64,000 nt of DNA from Bacteroidaceae bacterium (lineage in GTDB: Bacteria; Bacteroidota; Bacteroidia; Bacteroidales; Bacteroidaceae). The stretch lies in contig JAFXTO010000025.1 in assembly GCA_017535725.1 (NCBI GenBank), positions 83,782-147,781 of the forward strand, given 5' to 3'. The notes under the pieces were generated by a model. It ran no database searches. It was not told the DNA's origin and was given only the letters and a program-made list of their open reading frames with translations. The translations under genes and the position numbers were made by a program. Shown here piece by piece: positions 38,901-47,648 of this stretch; position 1 is the stretch's first letter; the number at the start of each line of letters is the position of its first letter.

Positions 38901-41818
38901 AGGTTCCTGTTGGCATCAGTAGCCATCTCACCCCATCCGTGGGCAGAATAGTTCGATGCGTTACCACCCCATGCGGAATAGCCGCTGCGAAAACACATAC
39001 CAAAATGGTTCATACCCGGTGCAGTGCCGTTCTCATAATTTCTTTCAAGTATCCATTCACCACTGCCATATCCGATGAAGGCGCCGCAATAGGGTTGATA
39101 AAAGCTCTCGGCGCTGAATTGTCCGTCGAAAAGGCAGTCTGTGATATAGAGTTGTGAGGTACTGTAGGAACATCCGACGAAGCCGCCTACATAATAGGAA
39201 ATCCCCGAAGCTTTTACAGATGCTGAAACCCGGCAGTTCTTGATGTAATTCGTTGTGCTTCCACTCACATAGCCAACCAAACCTCCTGATTCCTTGTAAC
39301 CCGTGATGGTACCCGTGACGTGCAGGTTCTGGAAAGTAGCTCCAGCTATAGCAGAGAACACCCCTCCATAGAGATAATTCCTGGTATCGATGTTGATATG
39401 TAACGTATGGCCGTTGCCGTCGAAAGTGCCTCGGTATGGTTTGTTTTTCGTACCTACACATCTATTGGTAGTGATGCTGATATCGTTATACAGCACGGCA
39501 TTTACATCTCTTTTGCCATCGGCTGTATACACCGCCTCGCAAAAGAAGTCCCAGTCTGCAGCGTTGCTGATGATGATACAATTGTCTCCTCCCCAGCCGT
39601 AGAAGCTCCAGTTGTTCCTGTTGCTGCCGCTGTTGTTGTAGGCTATGCCCTTCCCGCTGCCGCTCTTGTCATCGACGTAGCATAGGTCTATATTTGCAAT
39701 GCCCTGGTAGCTTCCTTTCTCCAAACAGTTGGTGATGCAGTTCTCGTTTTCACCATCTTCCCAACCGACGATGACACCTCCGTAAGCATCGGAAGCGGTA
39801 CTTGTGAGCTTGCCGTCGAAGAGGCTGTTGGTAATGTCATGATTGGCACTGTGACCATGACCGATGAGGCCGCCCACGTATCTGTCGCTACAGTTCACCG
39901 TGGCAGAGATACGGCAGCCTGTGATGGTGTTGCGATGACCATTGGTGGCATGGCTGTGTGCCACCAGTCCGGCGGAGTGTATGCCGCCAGAGACAGTACC
40001 CGTCACCCGCAGGTTCCGAATGGTATAGTCTTTGGCATAGCGGAAGGGAGCTTCGAAGCTGTTGGACGAATGAATATCCATCTGGAGCGTATGGCCGTTG
40101 CCGTCAAAGATGCCCCGGAAGGGATAGGTGTCACCTCCCGCACTGACAGCGGTGCTCACGTCGGCATAGAGGCGGACATTGACGTCATACCGTCCCTGGG
40201 CATCCTTCACCTTTTGGCAGAAGGCCTGCCAGTCTGCCTCGCTGCGGATGGGGAAATAGTAGGACTCCAGTTCCTCCCAGAGGCGTATGGGTGAAGTGCC
40301 ACGCTCCACGTACAGTTCCACCTTATAATCTACGCAGGGTCGCGTGAGGTTCACCACCTTTTGGCGGGCGTCGCGCTCGTCGGCCGTGAGCGTGTAGATG
40401 AGTGAATCCACCGTCTCGCCCTGGCGATTGGTCATGGTGATGCGCAGTTTCATCGCTGCGCCAGTGGTCCACACGGCATTAGATTCATCGGCATAGTCCC
40501 ACGAGACACGTACGGTGTAGGCCCGTTCGTCCTCCCACTGTGCCGTGTAACGGGCAATGCGCAGCAGGTGCAGGTCATCCACCACGCATGAGGCCGTGGC
40601 GGCAGCGGGATTGCCACTCCACCCCCAGTTTTGGCTGCACATGCGGCGCACACGATAGGTGAGGTTGGGCAGCGTGCCGCCACCCTCAAGCTGTGCTTCG
40701 CTGATGGCATCGACCAGGGTGCTGTCGATATATGTATAGGACATTTTGTCCGGGTTGAGTACAAAAGCTTCCACACCGATGGACACGAAGTCCTCCTCCC
40801 GGCCTGTCAGCGAGCGCTGTATCTCGAAGAAGTCGGTCTCTAACATATCCTCTGTGCCTGGATACTGGATGTTCCATGCCAACTGCACCTTCGCCTTGTT
40901 GCCTCCTAACGGCATGGCGGTGAAGCCCATCGGGGCGTGAATCATCTTCAGGTTCTGGGTCTTCGAAGAAATATTATCGATGGAGTAGCTCCCGTCCTGA
41001 TAGCTCACGATGACGTGGAAATTGTTGTGAGGCACGGTGGCATCTAAATAGATGGTACCACTGTTCTCGTTGGCAGGTAGGGTCTGACTGACGACATGAC
41101 CGTCAGCGTCCGTGTACTCATAGCGCGCCGCCGTCAGCTTGGTGGTGCCGATGAACCAAGGTATCTCCAGCATACCCTGCTCACTGTAGGCGATGGTGGC
41201 CATCGTCACCTGCGGGAACACCACGTCGGCAGCCGCTGGTACGGAAAGGGTCACGTCACTGAGTCCCGGCACTTTCTCCTTGTAGCGACTGTTGCCGTCG
41301 CGCTCCACGTCCCACGTGAACTTCAGCGTCTTGCCCAGCATGTCGTAGGGCAGTGTCCACACGGCATAGACGTTGTAGGTCTTGCCGTCGGTGTTACGAT
41401 ATACCAGGCGCTCCTGTTCACCGCCCCCTTGCGTCAGGGTGAAATGATTGGTCGAATTGCCTTGCGTCACATCGAAACTGCCTCCCACCGAGGTTAAGAA
41501 GTGAACGTAAATGTCCTTGCTGCTCTGGTCGGTTTCACCATTGCGCCACCAGCGGAACGCCGTCGTTGAACGCGAAGTACCGGAATCATCGGTCCACGAC
41601 ACATTGAGTTTACCATCGCTCACCCAGCAGTCGGCACCTGCCTGGTCATAGACAGGCACCTGGATGCGGATGGTGTTTGAACCGTTGAGCATCACCATGT
41701 AATTATAGGCCTGGTCAACATGAGTAGCTGCCGCCATTTCTGGCATCAGCCACACCAGCAGGGCCACCGGGAGCCAAGTGAGCCACGACGGTCCTCGCAA
41801 GATTTGATTTCTGGTCAT
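32939..41818 (-). CDS. Giant secreted multidomain surface protein (2959 residues)
   Basis: Begins with a signal peptide (TWLPVALLVWLMPEMAAA, cleavage near residue 31). In order I see: a fibronectin-III-like region near 310; two blocks of GLUG-type repeats near 560-700 and 790-930 (FDGNGHTL, GGLIGHG, GGLVGYVSG, GGFVGCS); another Fn-III-like domain near 1070 (VLLTWTTDGNPIDYFTVLRRV); a carboxypeptidase-regulatory-like domain near 1150 (LLEGYVRFNDGTGVCGIDVEIA); long beta-rich stretches; and two LamG-like domains near 2530-2650 and 2730-2880. The end (VTLKYYDSTRSRVLTFADV) shows no clear type IX sorting tail. It should be a cell-surface or extracellular adhesin or scaffold; the ligand is unknown. 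No other genes seem linked to it. Confidence 0.85.
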   Translation of the reverse strand: MTRNQILRGPSWLTWLPVALLVWLMPEMAAATHVDQAYNYMVMLNGSNTIRIQVPVYDQAGADCWVSDGKLNVSWTDDSGTSRSTTAFRWWRNGETDQSSKDIYVHFLTSVGGSFDVTQGNSTNHFTLTQGGGEQERLVYRNTDGKTYNVYAVWTLPYDMLGKTLKFTWDVERDGNSRYKEKVPGLSDVTLSVPAAADVVFPQVTMATIAYSEQGMLEIPWFIGTTKLTAARYEYTDADGHVVSQTLPANENSGTIYLDATVPHNNFHVIVSYQDGSYSIDNISSKTQNLKMIHAPMGFTAMPLGGNKAKVQLAWNIQYPGTEDMLETDFFEIQRSLTGREEDFVSIGVEAFVLNPDKMSYTYIDSTLVDAISEAQLEGGGTLPNLTYRVRRMCSQNWGWSGNPAAATASCVVDDLHLLRIARYTAQWEDERAYTVRVSWDYADESNAVWTTGAAMKLRITMTNRQGETVDSLIYTLTADERDARQKVVNLTRPCVDYKVELYVERGTSPIRLWEELESYYFPIRSEADWQAFCQKVKDAQGRYDVNVRLYADVSTAVSAGGDTYPFRGIFDGNGHTLQMDIHSSNSFEAPFRYAKDYTIRNLRVTGTVSGGIHSAGLVAHSHATNGHRNTITGCRISATVNCSDRYVGGLIGHGHSANHDITNSLFDGKLTSTASDAYGGVIVGWEDGENENCITNCLEKGSYQGIANIDLCYVDDKSGSGKGIAYNNSGSNRNNWSFYGWGGDNCIIISNAADWDFFCEAVYTADGKRDVNAVLYNDISITTNRCVGTKNKPYRGTFDGNGHTLHINIDTRNYLYGGVFSAIAGATFQNLHVTGTITGYKESGGLVGYVSGSTTNYIKNCRVSASVKASGISYYVGGFVGCSYSTSQLYITDCLFDGQFSAESFYQPYCGAFIGYGSGEWILERNYENGTAPGMNHFGMCFRSGYSAWGGNASNYSAHGWGEMATDANRNLTDQAVAVELLGSQWELKDGKAVPVMATDVLQELSVESLLATLGGGWKEENDTIIPLTPMFSYAAATYPPPTLPNFYHESTGKIDKTLKTATRQSSVLLTWTTDGNPIDYFTVLRRVKGGSDEDWIPVETDIDQLSYEDKTVSPLEDYEYKVRATNDCEGVSYTETNVVEGACKHTGLLEGYVRFNDGTGVCGIDVEIASGDTKVTVTTDESGYFVADELSYNGQRSITYTVTPAATGGIALECEQYAVSFNDHSNHVVVHEFTITNGLQFNAYVMYDGTSIPVKGVRFRVNGQLLHNAKGEYVETDFEGHVQFYVMNNTRSRIQTEMEGHTFVDGGWYKSPDGVVLTDKVGRAYFYDATLVKLTGRVVGGNDQGNLPLDNNLSKNNLGDDLTMVLTLEGDNTSWLVYDNVNPALTTRNLTFQHPGGGDHKTAVEVQRKRMVVKPDSVTGEYVLMLPPARWKVQQIYCEGYATLFQDGQVSEVIDLSECLVPDTVAYEGTFTDAEGHSVYQPQETYHYRYDRIYHAPVEITYRQAGYDTFDYFGDKSYVAQTVGGDRAEVPLVYQSGDTVCYTFGYPVFSLERRYAIQLSVVERYPWNGVKGSAKADVVRIGGGKVIVHNGMKNGLHQETVQLDSVGEGRFILEAEQTTRLLTGEDALRTVTMTLEQDGTTYEAQPLKGYILNMFATGGSKDVLVNGQPLLIDILRDPPGGSSSATLSKGSTLKYTYTLDMKLRAGLHLNIVTGSKLDNFQGTVATAAGAGSVAGIINSNDNQELIDFEYAFNMEGHRAFSYTMNVNQDITTSNEATMVGADADLYIGMVQNMVVTPMSTIRAIPDSLYRQMLGRLGGGQTAGIHSEYGTLVEIAEGRDAAGNKFHLVRDESIGYGPKVESQFVHSQKYILTQLIPEKVRELRNLMFTGTRDEAQRRADATGRPVYWSKVDADNEQFGVDYEMVKPTGVTTDFSDEAGEIHQIIFAWVQMVAQNEHEKLNATELVTNYDVDGGTRVTYSEAFGSDYTLSNYYYLPGILAATYFDESGKDMAITATSIVGVKVVQFILNAIYHNHVNESTTTSGTSADPESQGGFETAVNFCGSTFKFSLLPVMEYSVKDLSGESKSFSRKESFSIVMDKRSHLNFDLYRVQTDAASVQAAGLLDVFTNQNFYDGVEYVEEHLRRGNSLPDIRYSRGYVYRTRGGATCNPWEDERRTLFYDEGRILDERTKKIQNPKITLDRQSVSGVAVGDPARFKVYLANDSELPEASTGSLCLYNLFLEEGSNPHGAKIYVDGTPLGSAGIHVYLNPGQVVQKTIEVYAGDEFDYEGLQLALYSPNDRAHVYDVVSFDVHYLRMAGAVNIASPGDKWIMNTDAPWNDRLGWFLPITIDGFDKHQKNFDHIEFQYKESQRGEEYWTNLCSFYADSTLMAQANGVREMIPENGNINTQFYGEGTVMEKSYDLRAVLCCRDGNSLLTSASKVISGVKDTRRPQLFGSPDPVSGIVKQGEDIVFNFSEDIEYNYLNAITNFEVKGEVNNDNVVETVSVQFMEQASVESEAQRNFSGKDLTIDLMVRPDETGREMPLFSHGTNGKKLQLWLTDDLRLKGVVDDQTFTSTEPIEKDCFTQVAMSISQEDGTLAFYNGGKEIGMFELTEPYNGTGTLIFGRTNETDRSKSHYYQGRMMEARLWYRALTGAQIGTTYGSKRLTGYEMGLVDYYPMNEGSGQYVMDHTQGANARLMGASWAMPHGLALHLDGEEPGLALTQNALNRTAEQDYTLMFWFKTDDEGRGVLVSNGAGSKNEVGAENLFNIGFETGKLMYRSNGMDVEVPGNYSDGQWHHYAMTVNRAFNVVNIYVDQELRTTFAADSLGGISGGHPLIGAALMDRVNDEGHVLTTDTRQWLKGHIDELCFFAQALDVTPIAKAGIVPAAGDRVAAFVGDECRGTWVMDNGQLDAVLTVFGRKEGEHVTLKYYDSTRSRVLTFADVAVTQQGTITLTE

Positions 41819-42119
41819 CTGATGGATAGTTTATTGGTTTATTTTTGTGATTTCTCCCGCAAAGATATGATATTAAATTGTAAATGAGACCTTAATAATC
41901 GAAAAATATTCAGAAAAGGACGTTTTTTTTGGAAAAAACTCATAAATACACTTAATTCTTCGCCCGCGAGGTCAGAGACATGAGTTTTTTTGCAACCTTT
42001 GCCATGAATTTGATGATATCTTCATCTGTTCCAGCGAACGATATACGGTTATGTCATTCAACTTTCGACAACTCAGCTTCATAAATCCGTCTTTGCCTTT
42101 TCGCATATCTGTCTTTTAT

Positions 42120-42490
42120 TATAATGTTTTTGAAAAATAGATATAGATATGCAGACCGTTTGACCTCTGTCAAACGCTTTACTCGTCCATACGTGTTTAT
42201 GGTTTCGTCCGTACGTGTTTGCGGTTTCGTCCATACGTGTTTGCGGTTTCGTCCGTACGTGTTTGTGGTTTCGTACTTACGTGTTCGATGAAACAATAGG
42301 GATGTTCTCAAACATCTCTCGCGCTCATACGCGCGCGGGCACGAGAGGAAAGAAAATCCCGTCATTTCGTCACAAATAGAGATTTACGCAAACATACTGA
42401 TTGATTATTGGTCGCTTATAAGTGTGACGAAAGGTGTGACGAAGGTGATAAATCTGTGACGAAGTGACGATTTGATGTCTTTCCTAATTT
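42120..42490 (+). repeat. Dispersed non-coding element, copy A (hairpin plus five 22-bp units)
   Basis: Within the 720-base gap after the giant gene. Order: hairpin CGTTTGAC-CTCT-GTCAAACG (42157-42176); five 22-bp units starting at 42184, 42206, 42228, 42250 and 42272, built on CGTCCRTACGTGTTTGYGGT; a GC-rich CTCTCG...CGAGAG hairpin with CGCGCG inside; then several GTGACGAA repeats to about 42475. Copy B at 62240-62600 has the same order. The reading frames across it shift with every 22-base unit, so coding is unlikely. Upstream 41819-42119 shows no other signal. Confidence 0.85.
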
Positions 42491-42538
42491 CAGTTGACAT
42501 TTTTTGATGATGAGTTACGGAGTGACAACCGTTACAGA

Positions 42539-45500
42539 TTATTTCACCATGACCTTTCTGCCACCGACGATGTACACTCCCTTGGGCAGTGGCGATGGGC
42601 TGGAGGACAAGCGGGTGGCGATGGGACGTCCGACGAGGTCGAAGACTGCGCTTGCCCATTTTTCACCTTTCACTTCGTCACTTTTCACTTCCTTCACACC
42701 CACGGGGTCGTAGGTGGTGTCGCGCAGTAATCTCACGGCACGGACGCGGAACTCCTGCTGGGCGGCGGTGGTGAGGTCAGCGTTCCAGCCCAGGCAGAGC
42801 TCGGTAGGCGAAGACAAGGTGAAGGTGATTCCGTAGAAATCGCTGCTGGCGGGCGTGCCTGGCAGAGCGTAGTAGGCGAGAGCTGAGGTGAGGGTTTGGC
42901 TGGCGGTGAGGGGGAGAGGGGGTGAAGAAGCTGAGGAACCCGACAGCTCACCGTCGGGCACTACGGTGGAAGCAAACATATAGGCGCTGCTGAGGTTGTA
43001 GCAGGCTTCATAGCTGGCACAGAAGTAATAGCGCCCAGCGGGCAGCGTCACCTGGCGATAGATGCGGGCATCGGCGAGGGAGAAACCCGTTGGTGACCCG
43101 TCGGAAATTGCGGCGGAGGCATCGTCCCAGACACCGAGCGAGAGGCAGTCATAACCAGGGTAACGGTCGATGCCTGCCTTGGTGCCGTCGTTACCTTGGG
43201 GGATGCAGAAGTCTGCGACCTGCCAGTGGGTGGGGTGTCCAAAGCGGACGTACGAGCGGTCACAGCGCTGTATGTTCTGGTAGTTGCCGAGGTAGGTGGC
43301 AGAGAGATCCTGGCCAGCGCTGTTCTTCAGGCGTATGGCGGTGACACGGAAGGCGTGGTTACCCTCGTTCTGCGGAAGGTTCAGCACCCATCCGATGGTG
43401 AGCACCGCAGGTTCGTCGAGGTGGAATTTACAAACATCGTATTCGCCCGAATAGTCTGTCTTCGTCATATCGAAGCTGGCGAGCAGGTCAGCGCTCTTCT
43501 CGCCCTTGTTGGGTAGTCGGTTGCCGCGCGCCACCTTCAGGATGCAGCCGCTGTTGCCAAGGCCCGAGCGGCAGGTGACGGAGATGTGGAGGTAGTAGTC
43601 TCCTGCGGGCACGGGCTGAGAGGTGGTCTGGTAGATTTTGTCATTCACCATGGCAGGTTCGCCGCCGTCCCATTTCTCTACGGAGATGGCGCGTCCGCCC
43701 TCGAAGCTGTCGAAACCGCCGTGCGAGCCGTTATCCTGGTTGATGATGTTCTCGGTGACCTGCCAGGGCTCTGCGAGGAGGCCGAAGCGGGTGGTAGGCT
43801 CGCTGTCGCCGTCGTCATCGCGGCTGAAGTTGCGGGGTTCCACGAGGTATTCGCGGGTGATGTCCTCCATCTTGGAGGTGATAGTGATGAGGCCTCCTTC
43901 GGCGTGTCCGTACTCCTCGAAGTTGCTGTAGGCGACAAGGAGCTGGAGGTAAGCGCTGTAGAGCTCGGCATTGGTGCCTTGGGCGTCAAGGACGTTGCTG
44001 CACAACAGGGCGGCCTTACTGAGTTCCTTGACGGCGTCCTTGCGGAAGTCGCCCGAATTGTCGCCGATGCGCTGCTCGGCCACCTCGAGCAGGGACTGGG
44101 ATTGCTGGATCAGGGTGGAGAGGTCATCGGGGGTGAAACCCGAAGGTGCCCCTTCAGGGACTGAGGCAGAGTCTGTGGGCTGCAGGATGAGGACACAGCC
44201 GCCGCGCGGGAGACAGTCGATGTGGAACTGGCTGTCGCGGGACAGCGTGTGGGTGGAGAACTGGAACTTACGCGCTTCCGTACCGTCAGCGATGCAGGAT
44301 ACATGATGTGTTCCAGGCCTGAGGAAACTCAGCGGGATGTCGTAGCTGGCAGCCTTGTTGGTGCCGTTGAGGGCTGCGACGTACCAGCAGTCGCCCTTGC
44401 GGCGGGCGATGATGAATGACTTTTCGGGATAGCCATCGACGAAGCGTGTCTCGTCCCATGCCACAGGTACTTGCATCATGTGGCGCCTGGCCATCAGCGG
44501 CAGGGCATAGAAACCCTCGGGACGGTCTGCCCAATGCTGGATGCCTGATTCGAACGCCACGGAGAGGGCCAGTTCGTGGGCGAAAGTCGTAGTGTGCGGG
44601 TGCTGCGAATCGGTGAATGCCACGGGAGTGTAGTCCATGGGACCCACCACGTTACGGGTGTAAGGCAGCAGGCAGTTGATGCGAGCTCCCTGGGTGGTCA
44701 TGGTGCCGCCGTTGTTATATTGCTCTGCACCGAAGACCGCCTCCTGCGACATCAGATGCGGGTACGTGCGGCTCCAACCTCGGGGGATGGTGCAACCGTG
44801 GAAGTTCACCATAATCTGGTACTTGGCTGCATCCTCGAGGATGTCGGCGAAGTACTGCATGGTGTGCTGCTTGTCGCTCTCGAAGAAGTCTATCTTCACT
44901 CCCTTCACGCCGATGCGCTTTAGCCAGGCGAATTCCGAGCGGCGCTGGCTGGTGTTCTGCATCTTGGCGTCGTTGCTGTGATACCAGAGCAGGGGCTTCA
45001 CGCCCCGTTTGGTGGCGTAGCGAACGGCATCCTCAATGCCCCCGCCGTTGCTCATCTGTTCCCATTCCCAGTCTATAAGCACGTACTCCCACCCCATTTT
45101 CACGGCGAGGTCCACATATTGCGTGCATATCTGATAATCCTTGGAACTATGGTTGTACGCCCAGTAAATCCAGGCGGCGCGTCCAGGCTGCACGAAGTCG
45201 GTGTTCGCGATGGCGCAGGGCTCGGAGACATCCTCCACAAGGGTGGATTCCACTACGGTGGCTAGGCTACCGATAATCATCACGCGCCAAGGCGACGTCC
45301 AGGGACCGGTACACGTAGGGTTCGTGGCACCTTTGTTATAACCCTCGTAGTCGAAGGGATAGCTGACCTGATACTGTCCGCCGCTGGCACTGTTGTCGAG
45401 ATGCGTGGAGCTGTAGTTGCGCCCGATGTTCGCCTCAGTGATGAGGGTGAAGGTGCCGTCGGCTTCGAAAAGGGCAGGATATCCCCAGGTGCCCGTCCGC

Positions 45501-46039
45501 CCGCCGGAAGCCTGATAGGGAAAGTCCGCCTCGTAGCTAGTGTTGAAAGGCTGCAGCCAACGGTGCGCCTTGGTAGGTATCTGATAGTTGGTGGCCTCGG
45601 ATGAGAAGCTGATTTTCTCTCTGGGCTCCGCGTCGAGCTTGTAGCGGAACACCACGCCGTCCTCATACGCGCGAACCTCTATCTTCAATTGTTGTTCCGA
45701 ACTGTTGGCGACTGTCACCTCGGCACTGTTGGCTGTGTTGTTGACCGACGACCGTTTGCCGTGGAGAGCCACGTAGCTCTCTTCGACGACCTCGGGTTCG
45801 GTGGCACTGACGAAGGTCAGTCCCGTGGCGAGGTTTGCCGTGGAGGTCTTCACCCCCAGCCGCACCTTCGCCACCTGTTTTCCTGCGGCATCGCGAACGA
45901 TGAGGTAAGGAACTTTCGAAGTGATGGTGAACTCCGCTGTCAGTCCCGACGTGGGGCTGTTCAGCGTCAGATACGATTCTGCCCAGAGGGGCAAGGCTGT
46001 CAGCACGAGGCAGGCGAGCAAAGACAAAAACTTCTTCAT
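42539..46039 (-). CDS. GH97 family glycoside hydrolase with long C-terminal extension
   Basis: Start at ATG 46039 (MKKFLSLLACLVLTALPLWA, a signal peptide). Residues 20-270 fit the GH97 N-terminal domain, and 290-640 the catalytic barrel: WYWAYNH-type segment (AAWIYWAYNHSSKDY), WEYVLIDWEWEQM, and GVKGVKIDFFESDKQ near 381, whose Asp is the nucleophile position of retaining GH97 enzymes. FHGCTIPRGWSRTYPHLMSQEAVFGAE follows. A helical FIVAR-like part (643-720), two beta-sandwich-like domains and a type IX secretion-like tail (AVFDLVGRPIATRL, LPKGVYIVGGRKVMVK) bring it to 1166 residues, far above the usual 650-700. Substrate probably an alpha-galactoside or alpha-glucoside. Minus-strand -7 box TATCTTTG at 46080-46087. 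Confidence 0.92.
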   Translation of the reverse strand: MKKFLSLLACLVLTALPLWAESYLTLNSPTSGLTAEFTITSKVPYLIVRDAAGKQVAKVRLGVKTSTANLATGLTFVSATEPEVVEESYVALHGKRSSVNNTANSAEVTVANSSEQQLKIEVRAYEDGVVFRYKLDAEPREKISFSSEATNYQIPTKAHRWLQPFNTSYEADFPYQASGGRTGTWGYPALFEADGTFTLITEANIGRNYSSTHLDNSASGGQYQVSYPFDYEGYNKGATNPTCTGPWTSPWRVMIIGSLATVVESTLVEDVSEPCAIANTDFVQPGRAAWIYWAYNHSSKDYQICTQYVDLAVKMGWEYVLIDWEWEQMSNGGGIEDAVRYATKRGVKPLLWYHSNDAKMQNTSQRRSEFAWLKRIGVKGVKIDFFESDKQHTMQYFADILEDAAKYQIMVNFHGCTIPRGWSRTYPHLMSQEAVFGAEQYNNGGTMTTQGARINCLLPYTRNVVGPMDYTPVAFTDSQHPHTTTFAHELALSVAFESGIQHWADRPEGFYALPLMARRHMMQVPVAWDETRFVDGYPEKSFIIARRKGDCWYVAALNGTNKAASYDIPLSFLRPGTHHVSCIADGTEARKFQFSTHTLSRDSQFHIDCLPRGGCVLILQPTDSASVPEGAPSGFTPDDLSTLIQQSQSLLEVAEQRIGDNSGDFRKDAVKELSKAALLCSNVLDAQGTNAELYSAYLQLLVAYSNFEEYGHAEGGLITITSKMEDITREYLVEPRNFSRDDDGDSEPTTRFGLLAEPWQVTENIINQDNGSHGGFDSFEGGRAISVEKWDGGEPAMVNDKIYQTTSQPVPAGDYYLHISVTCRSGLGNSGCILKVARGNRLPNKGEKSADLLASFDMTKTDYSGEYDVCKFHLDEPAVLTIGWVLNLPQNEGNHAFRVTAIRLKNSAGQDLSATYLGNYQNIQRCDRSYVRFGHPTHWQVADFCIPQGNDGTKAGIDRYPGYDCLSLGVWDDASAAISDGSPTGFSLADARIYRQVTLPAGRYYFCASYEACYNLSSAYMFASTVVPDGELSGSSASSPPLPLTASQTLTSALAYYALPGTPASSDFYGITFTLSSPTELCLGWNADLTTAAQQEFRVRAVRLLRDTTYDPVGVKEVKSDEVKGEKWASAVFDLVGRPIATRLSSSPSPLPKGVYIVGGRKVMVK

Positions 46040-46434
46040 TTGGAAACGTTCTATGGGACAATTGTTGACTTTACGGCGGCAAAGATAGAGATTTTTCGCC
46101 AAATACCAGAACTCTTTCCTATATAAATATACAAAGCCCTGCAAAACGGCTCCCTTTTGTCCCGCTGAGTCTTTGTCACCACTTCTGGACTTCCGCATCG
46201 CATCGCCAAATGCTTCGTGGCTGCTTGTGAGGATGCGGTCTCCTGAACGCAGACCACAGATGACTTCATTGTGTTCTGTGTTCTGCCGTGGTCATTGGCG
46301 TGTAAACCATCCCGTGCGTGACAATCGGGATCATTGTTTTTGCACGTTTCTGGGCTCAAAGATGAATATTTAGGCGTAAAAAGAGGGGGAAAAGAAGAAA
46401 AATAGGGGGAAGAATGAAAATATTTATAAAATAA
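46040..46434. other. Intergenic region with the GH97 promoter, no gene
   Basis: Contains the GH97 minus-strand -7 box TATCTTTG (46080-46087), with TCTG (46107-46110) near the -33 position. The rest shows neither a convincing frame nor a clear repeat. Confidence 0.5.
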
Positions 46435-46466
46435 TTTGGTTTATAAAATAAACCTATCTACCTTTG
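46435..46466 (+). promoter_or_regulatory. Promoter for the 46642-47619 pair
   Basis: TTTG (46435-46438), exactly 20 bases, TACCTTTG (46459-46466): a full Bacteroidales consensus promoter. The leader to ATG 46642 is about 170 bases and ends in an A-rich stretch. Confidence 0.85.
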
Positions 46467-46641
46467 CACTCGCAAACCGGTAATGCAGCGCCAAATCCGC
46501 CCTTACTGCAGGAGGAAAGAGGAGGCGAAACAGTTCTTCAAACGTTCGCTCTACCTTATCAATTGATACATCAAGAGAACTCGCATGGTGCTGAGCGGAC
46601 AATTCAAAAACAAATTATTAACATTTAAAATTACAATTGAA

Positions 46642-47322
46642 ATGGAAGCAAACAACAACATGACTGCAGAACGCAGTTTGGAGATCATTACCACACAGAT
46701 TGCACAGAGCCGCAAGGACGTATCGAAGGACGTAGGACTATCGCTCTACATTGCAGGACTTTGCACGATGGGCACTGCACTGGTAATCGGTATCTGTACA
46801 TTCTTTACCAACAACAGCGCCTTCTACTTGCTATATTTCGCACTACCACTTATTATATATGGTTTCACGCGCTACGCGAAGCGGAACCAGCCGCCCACCC
46901 CAAGCAGTCTCTTTGGCACGATGGTGGCAAAGACGTGGCTCACCTTCGCCATCTTCGCACTTTCGTTTTTCGTCTTTGCCAACTTATTCGACTTTCTGGT
47001 GGCTCGTACAGAGTCCCCTGATGTCGCCGTCAGACTCATGATTCAGCCTTTCCGAACCATCCTGTTGCTGATGGGCATGTGTGTGACCATTACGGGTTAT
47101 ATCCTCAAGAGCCGTTGGCTGGTCTGGTGCGGCATCATTGGGGGCATCGGAGGCTTCATCTGGGAAACCTTCAACGTGACAGGGACGCTGTTTGCCTACA
47201 TTGCCGCCGACATTTCCAACTATTGCGGAGTGGTGCAAGGATTGATTCCTGGAATCATCGTCGCCCTCTTCGCATTCATCGGCCTGACGCTCCCAGGCCT
47301 GATGCTCAAACGTCAGAAATAG
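46642..47322 (+). CDS. Polytopic membrane protein, function unknown
   Basis: ATG 46642 (MEANNNMTAERSLEIITTQIAQ) is chosen over 46585 because the family-like soluble helix begins there and the extra 19 residues are leader-like. The 226-residue protein has a short N-terminal amphipathic helix and about six membrane segments (for example LYIAGLCTMGTALVIGICTF, LTFAIFALSFFVFANLFDF, CGVVQGLIPGIIVALFAFIG). Its stop is 3 bases before a winged-helix regulator; such pairs in Bacteroidetes are co-regulated, with the regulator controlling the pair. Confidence 0.8.
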   Translation: MEANNNMTAERSLEIITTQIAQSRKDVSKDVGLSLYIAGLCTMGTALVIGICTFFTNNSAFYLLYFALPLIIYGFTRYAKRNQPPTPSSLFGTMVAKTWLTFAIFALSFFVFANLFDFLVARTESPDVAVRLMIQPFRTILLLMGMCVTITGYILKSRWLVWCGIIGGIGGFIWETFNVTGTLFAYIAADISNYCGVVQGLIPGIIVALFAFIGLTLPGLMLKRQK

Positions 47323-47325
47323 CCT

Positions 47326-47619
47326 ATGTTCCAGCCATTAGATCCACTATTGCACTCCGAGCTGCGACTGGCCATTATGTCGCTTCTCATCAGCGCTGAC
47401 GAGGCCGAGTTCCCGTACATCAAGGAGCAGACGGGAGCTACGGCAGGCAACCTCAGCGTGCAAGTGGAGAAGCTATCGGCGGCAGGTTACATCACCGTCG
47501 AGAAGACTTTTAAGAGCAAACGTCCCTGCACCATCTGCCGCATAACGCCCGCAGGTCTCAAAGCTTTTGAGACCTATGTGCAAGCGTTGAAGAGCTACTT
47601 GGAAGTGGGCAAAGCGTAA
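47326..47619 (+). CDS. Winged-helix transcriptional regulator (PF13601-like)
   Basis: A 97-residue protein entirely made of a winged-helix domain: LHSELRLAIMSLLISADEAEFPYIKEQTGATAGNLSVQVEKLSAAGYITVEKTFKSKRPCTICRITPAGLKAFETYVQAL. The recognition helix is TAGNLSVQVEKL and the wing is KTFKSKRPCTICRIT. This is the MarR/ArsR-like type found next to membrane-protein genes. It is coupled to the upstream membrane gene. Confidence 0.9.
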   Translation: MFQPLDPLLHSELRLAIMSLLISADEAEFPYIKEQTGATAGNLSVQVEKLSAAGYITVEKTFKSKRPCTICRITPAGLKAFETYVQALKSYLEVGKA

Positions 47620-47648
47620 TCCCTTCCACAACCACCCAAGACATGAAT

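Noticed and set aside
42184-42293. CRISPR array
   Set aside because: The 22-bp units are directly adjacent with no unique spacers, and no cas genes are near.
42054-42365. Minus-strand open frame with NTYGR repeats across element copy A (and 62234-62458 in copy B)
   Set aside because: The 22-base unit changes frame every repeat, and the similarity of the two frames follows from DNA similarity; there is no plausible protein.
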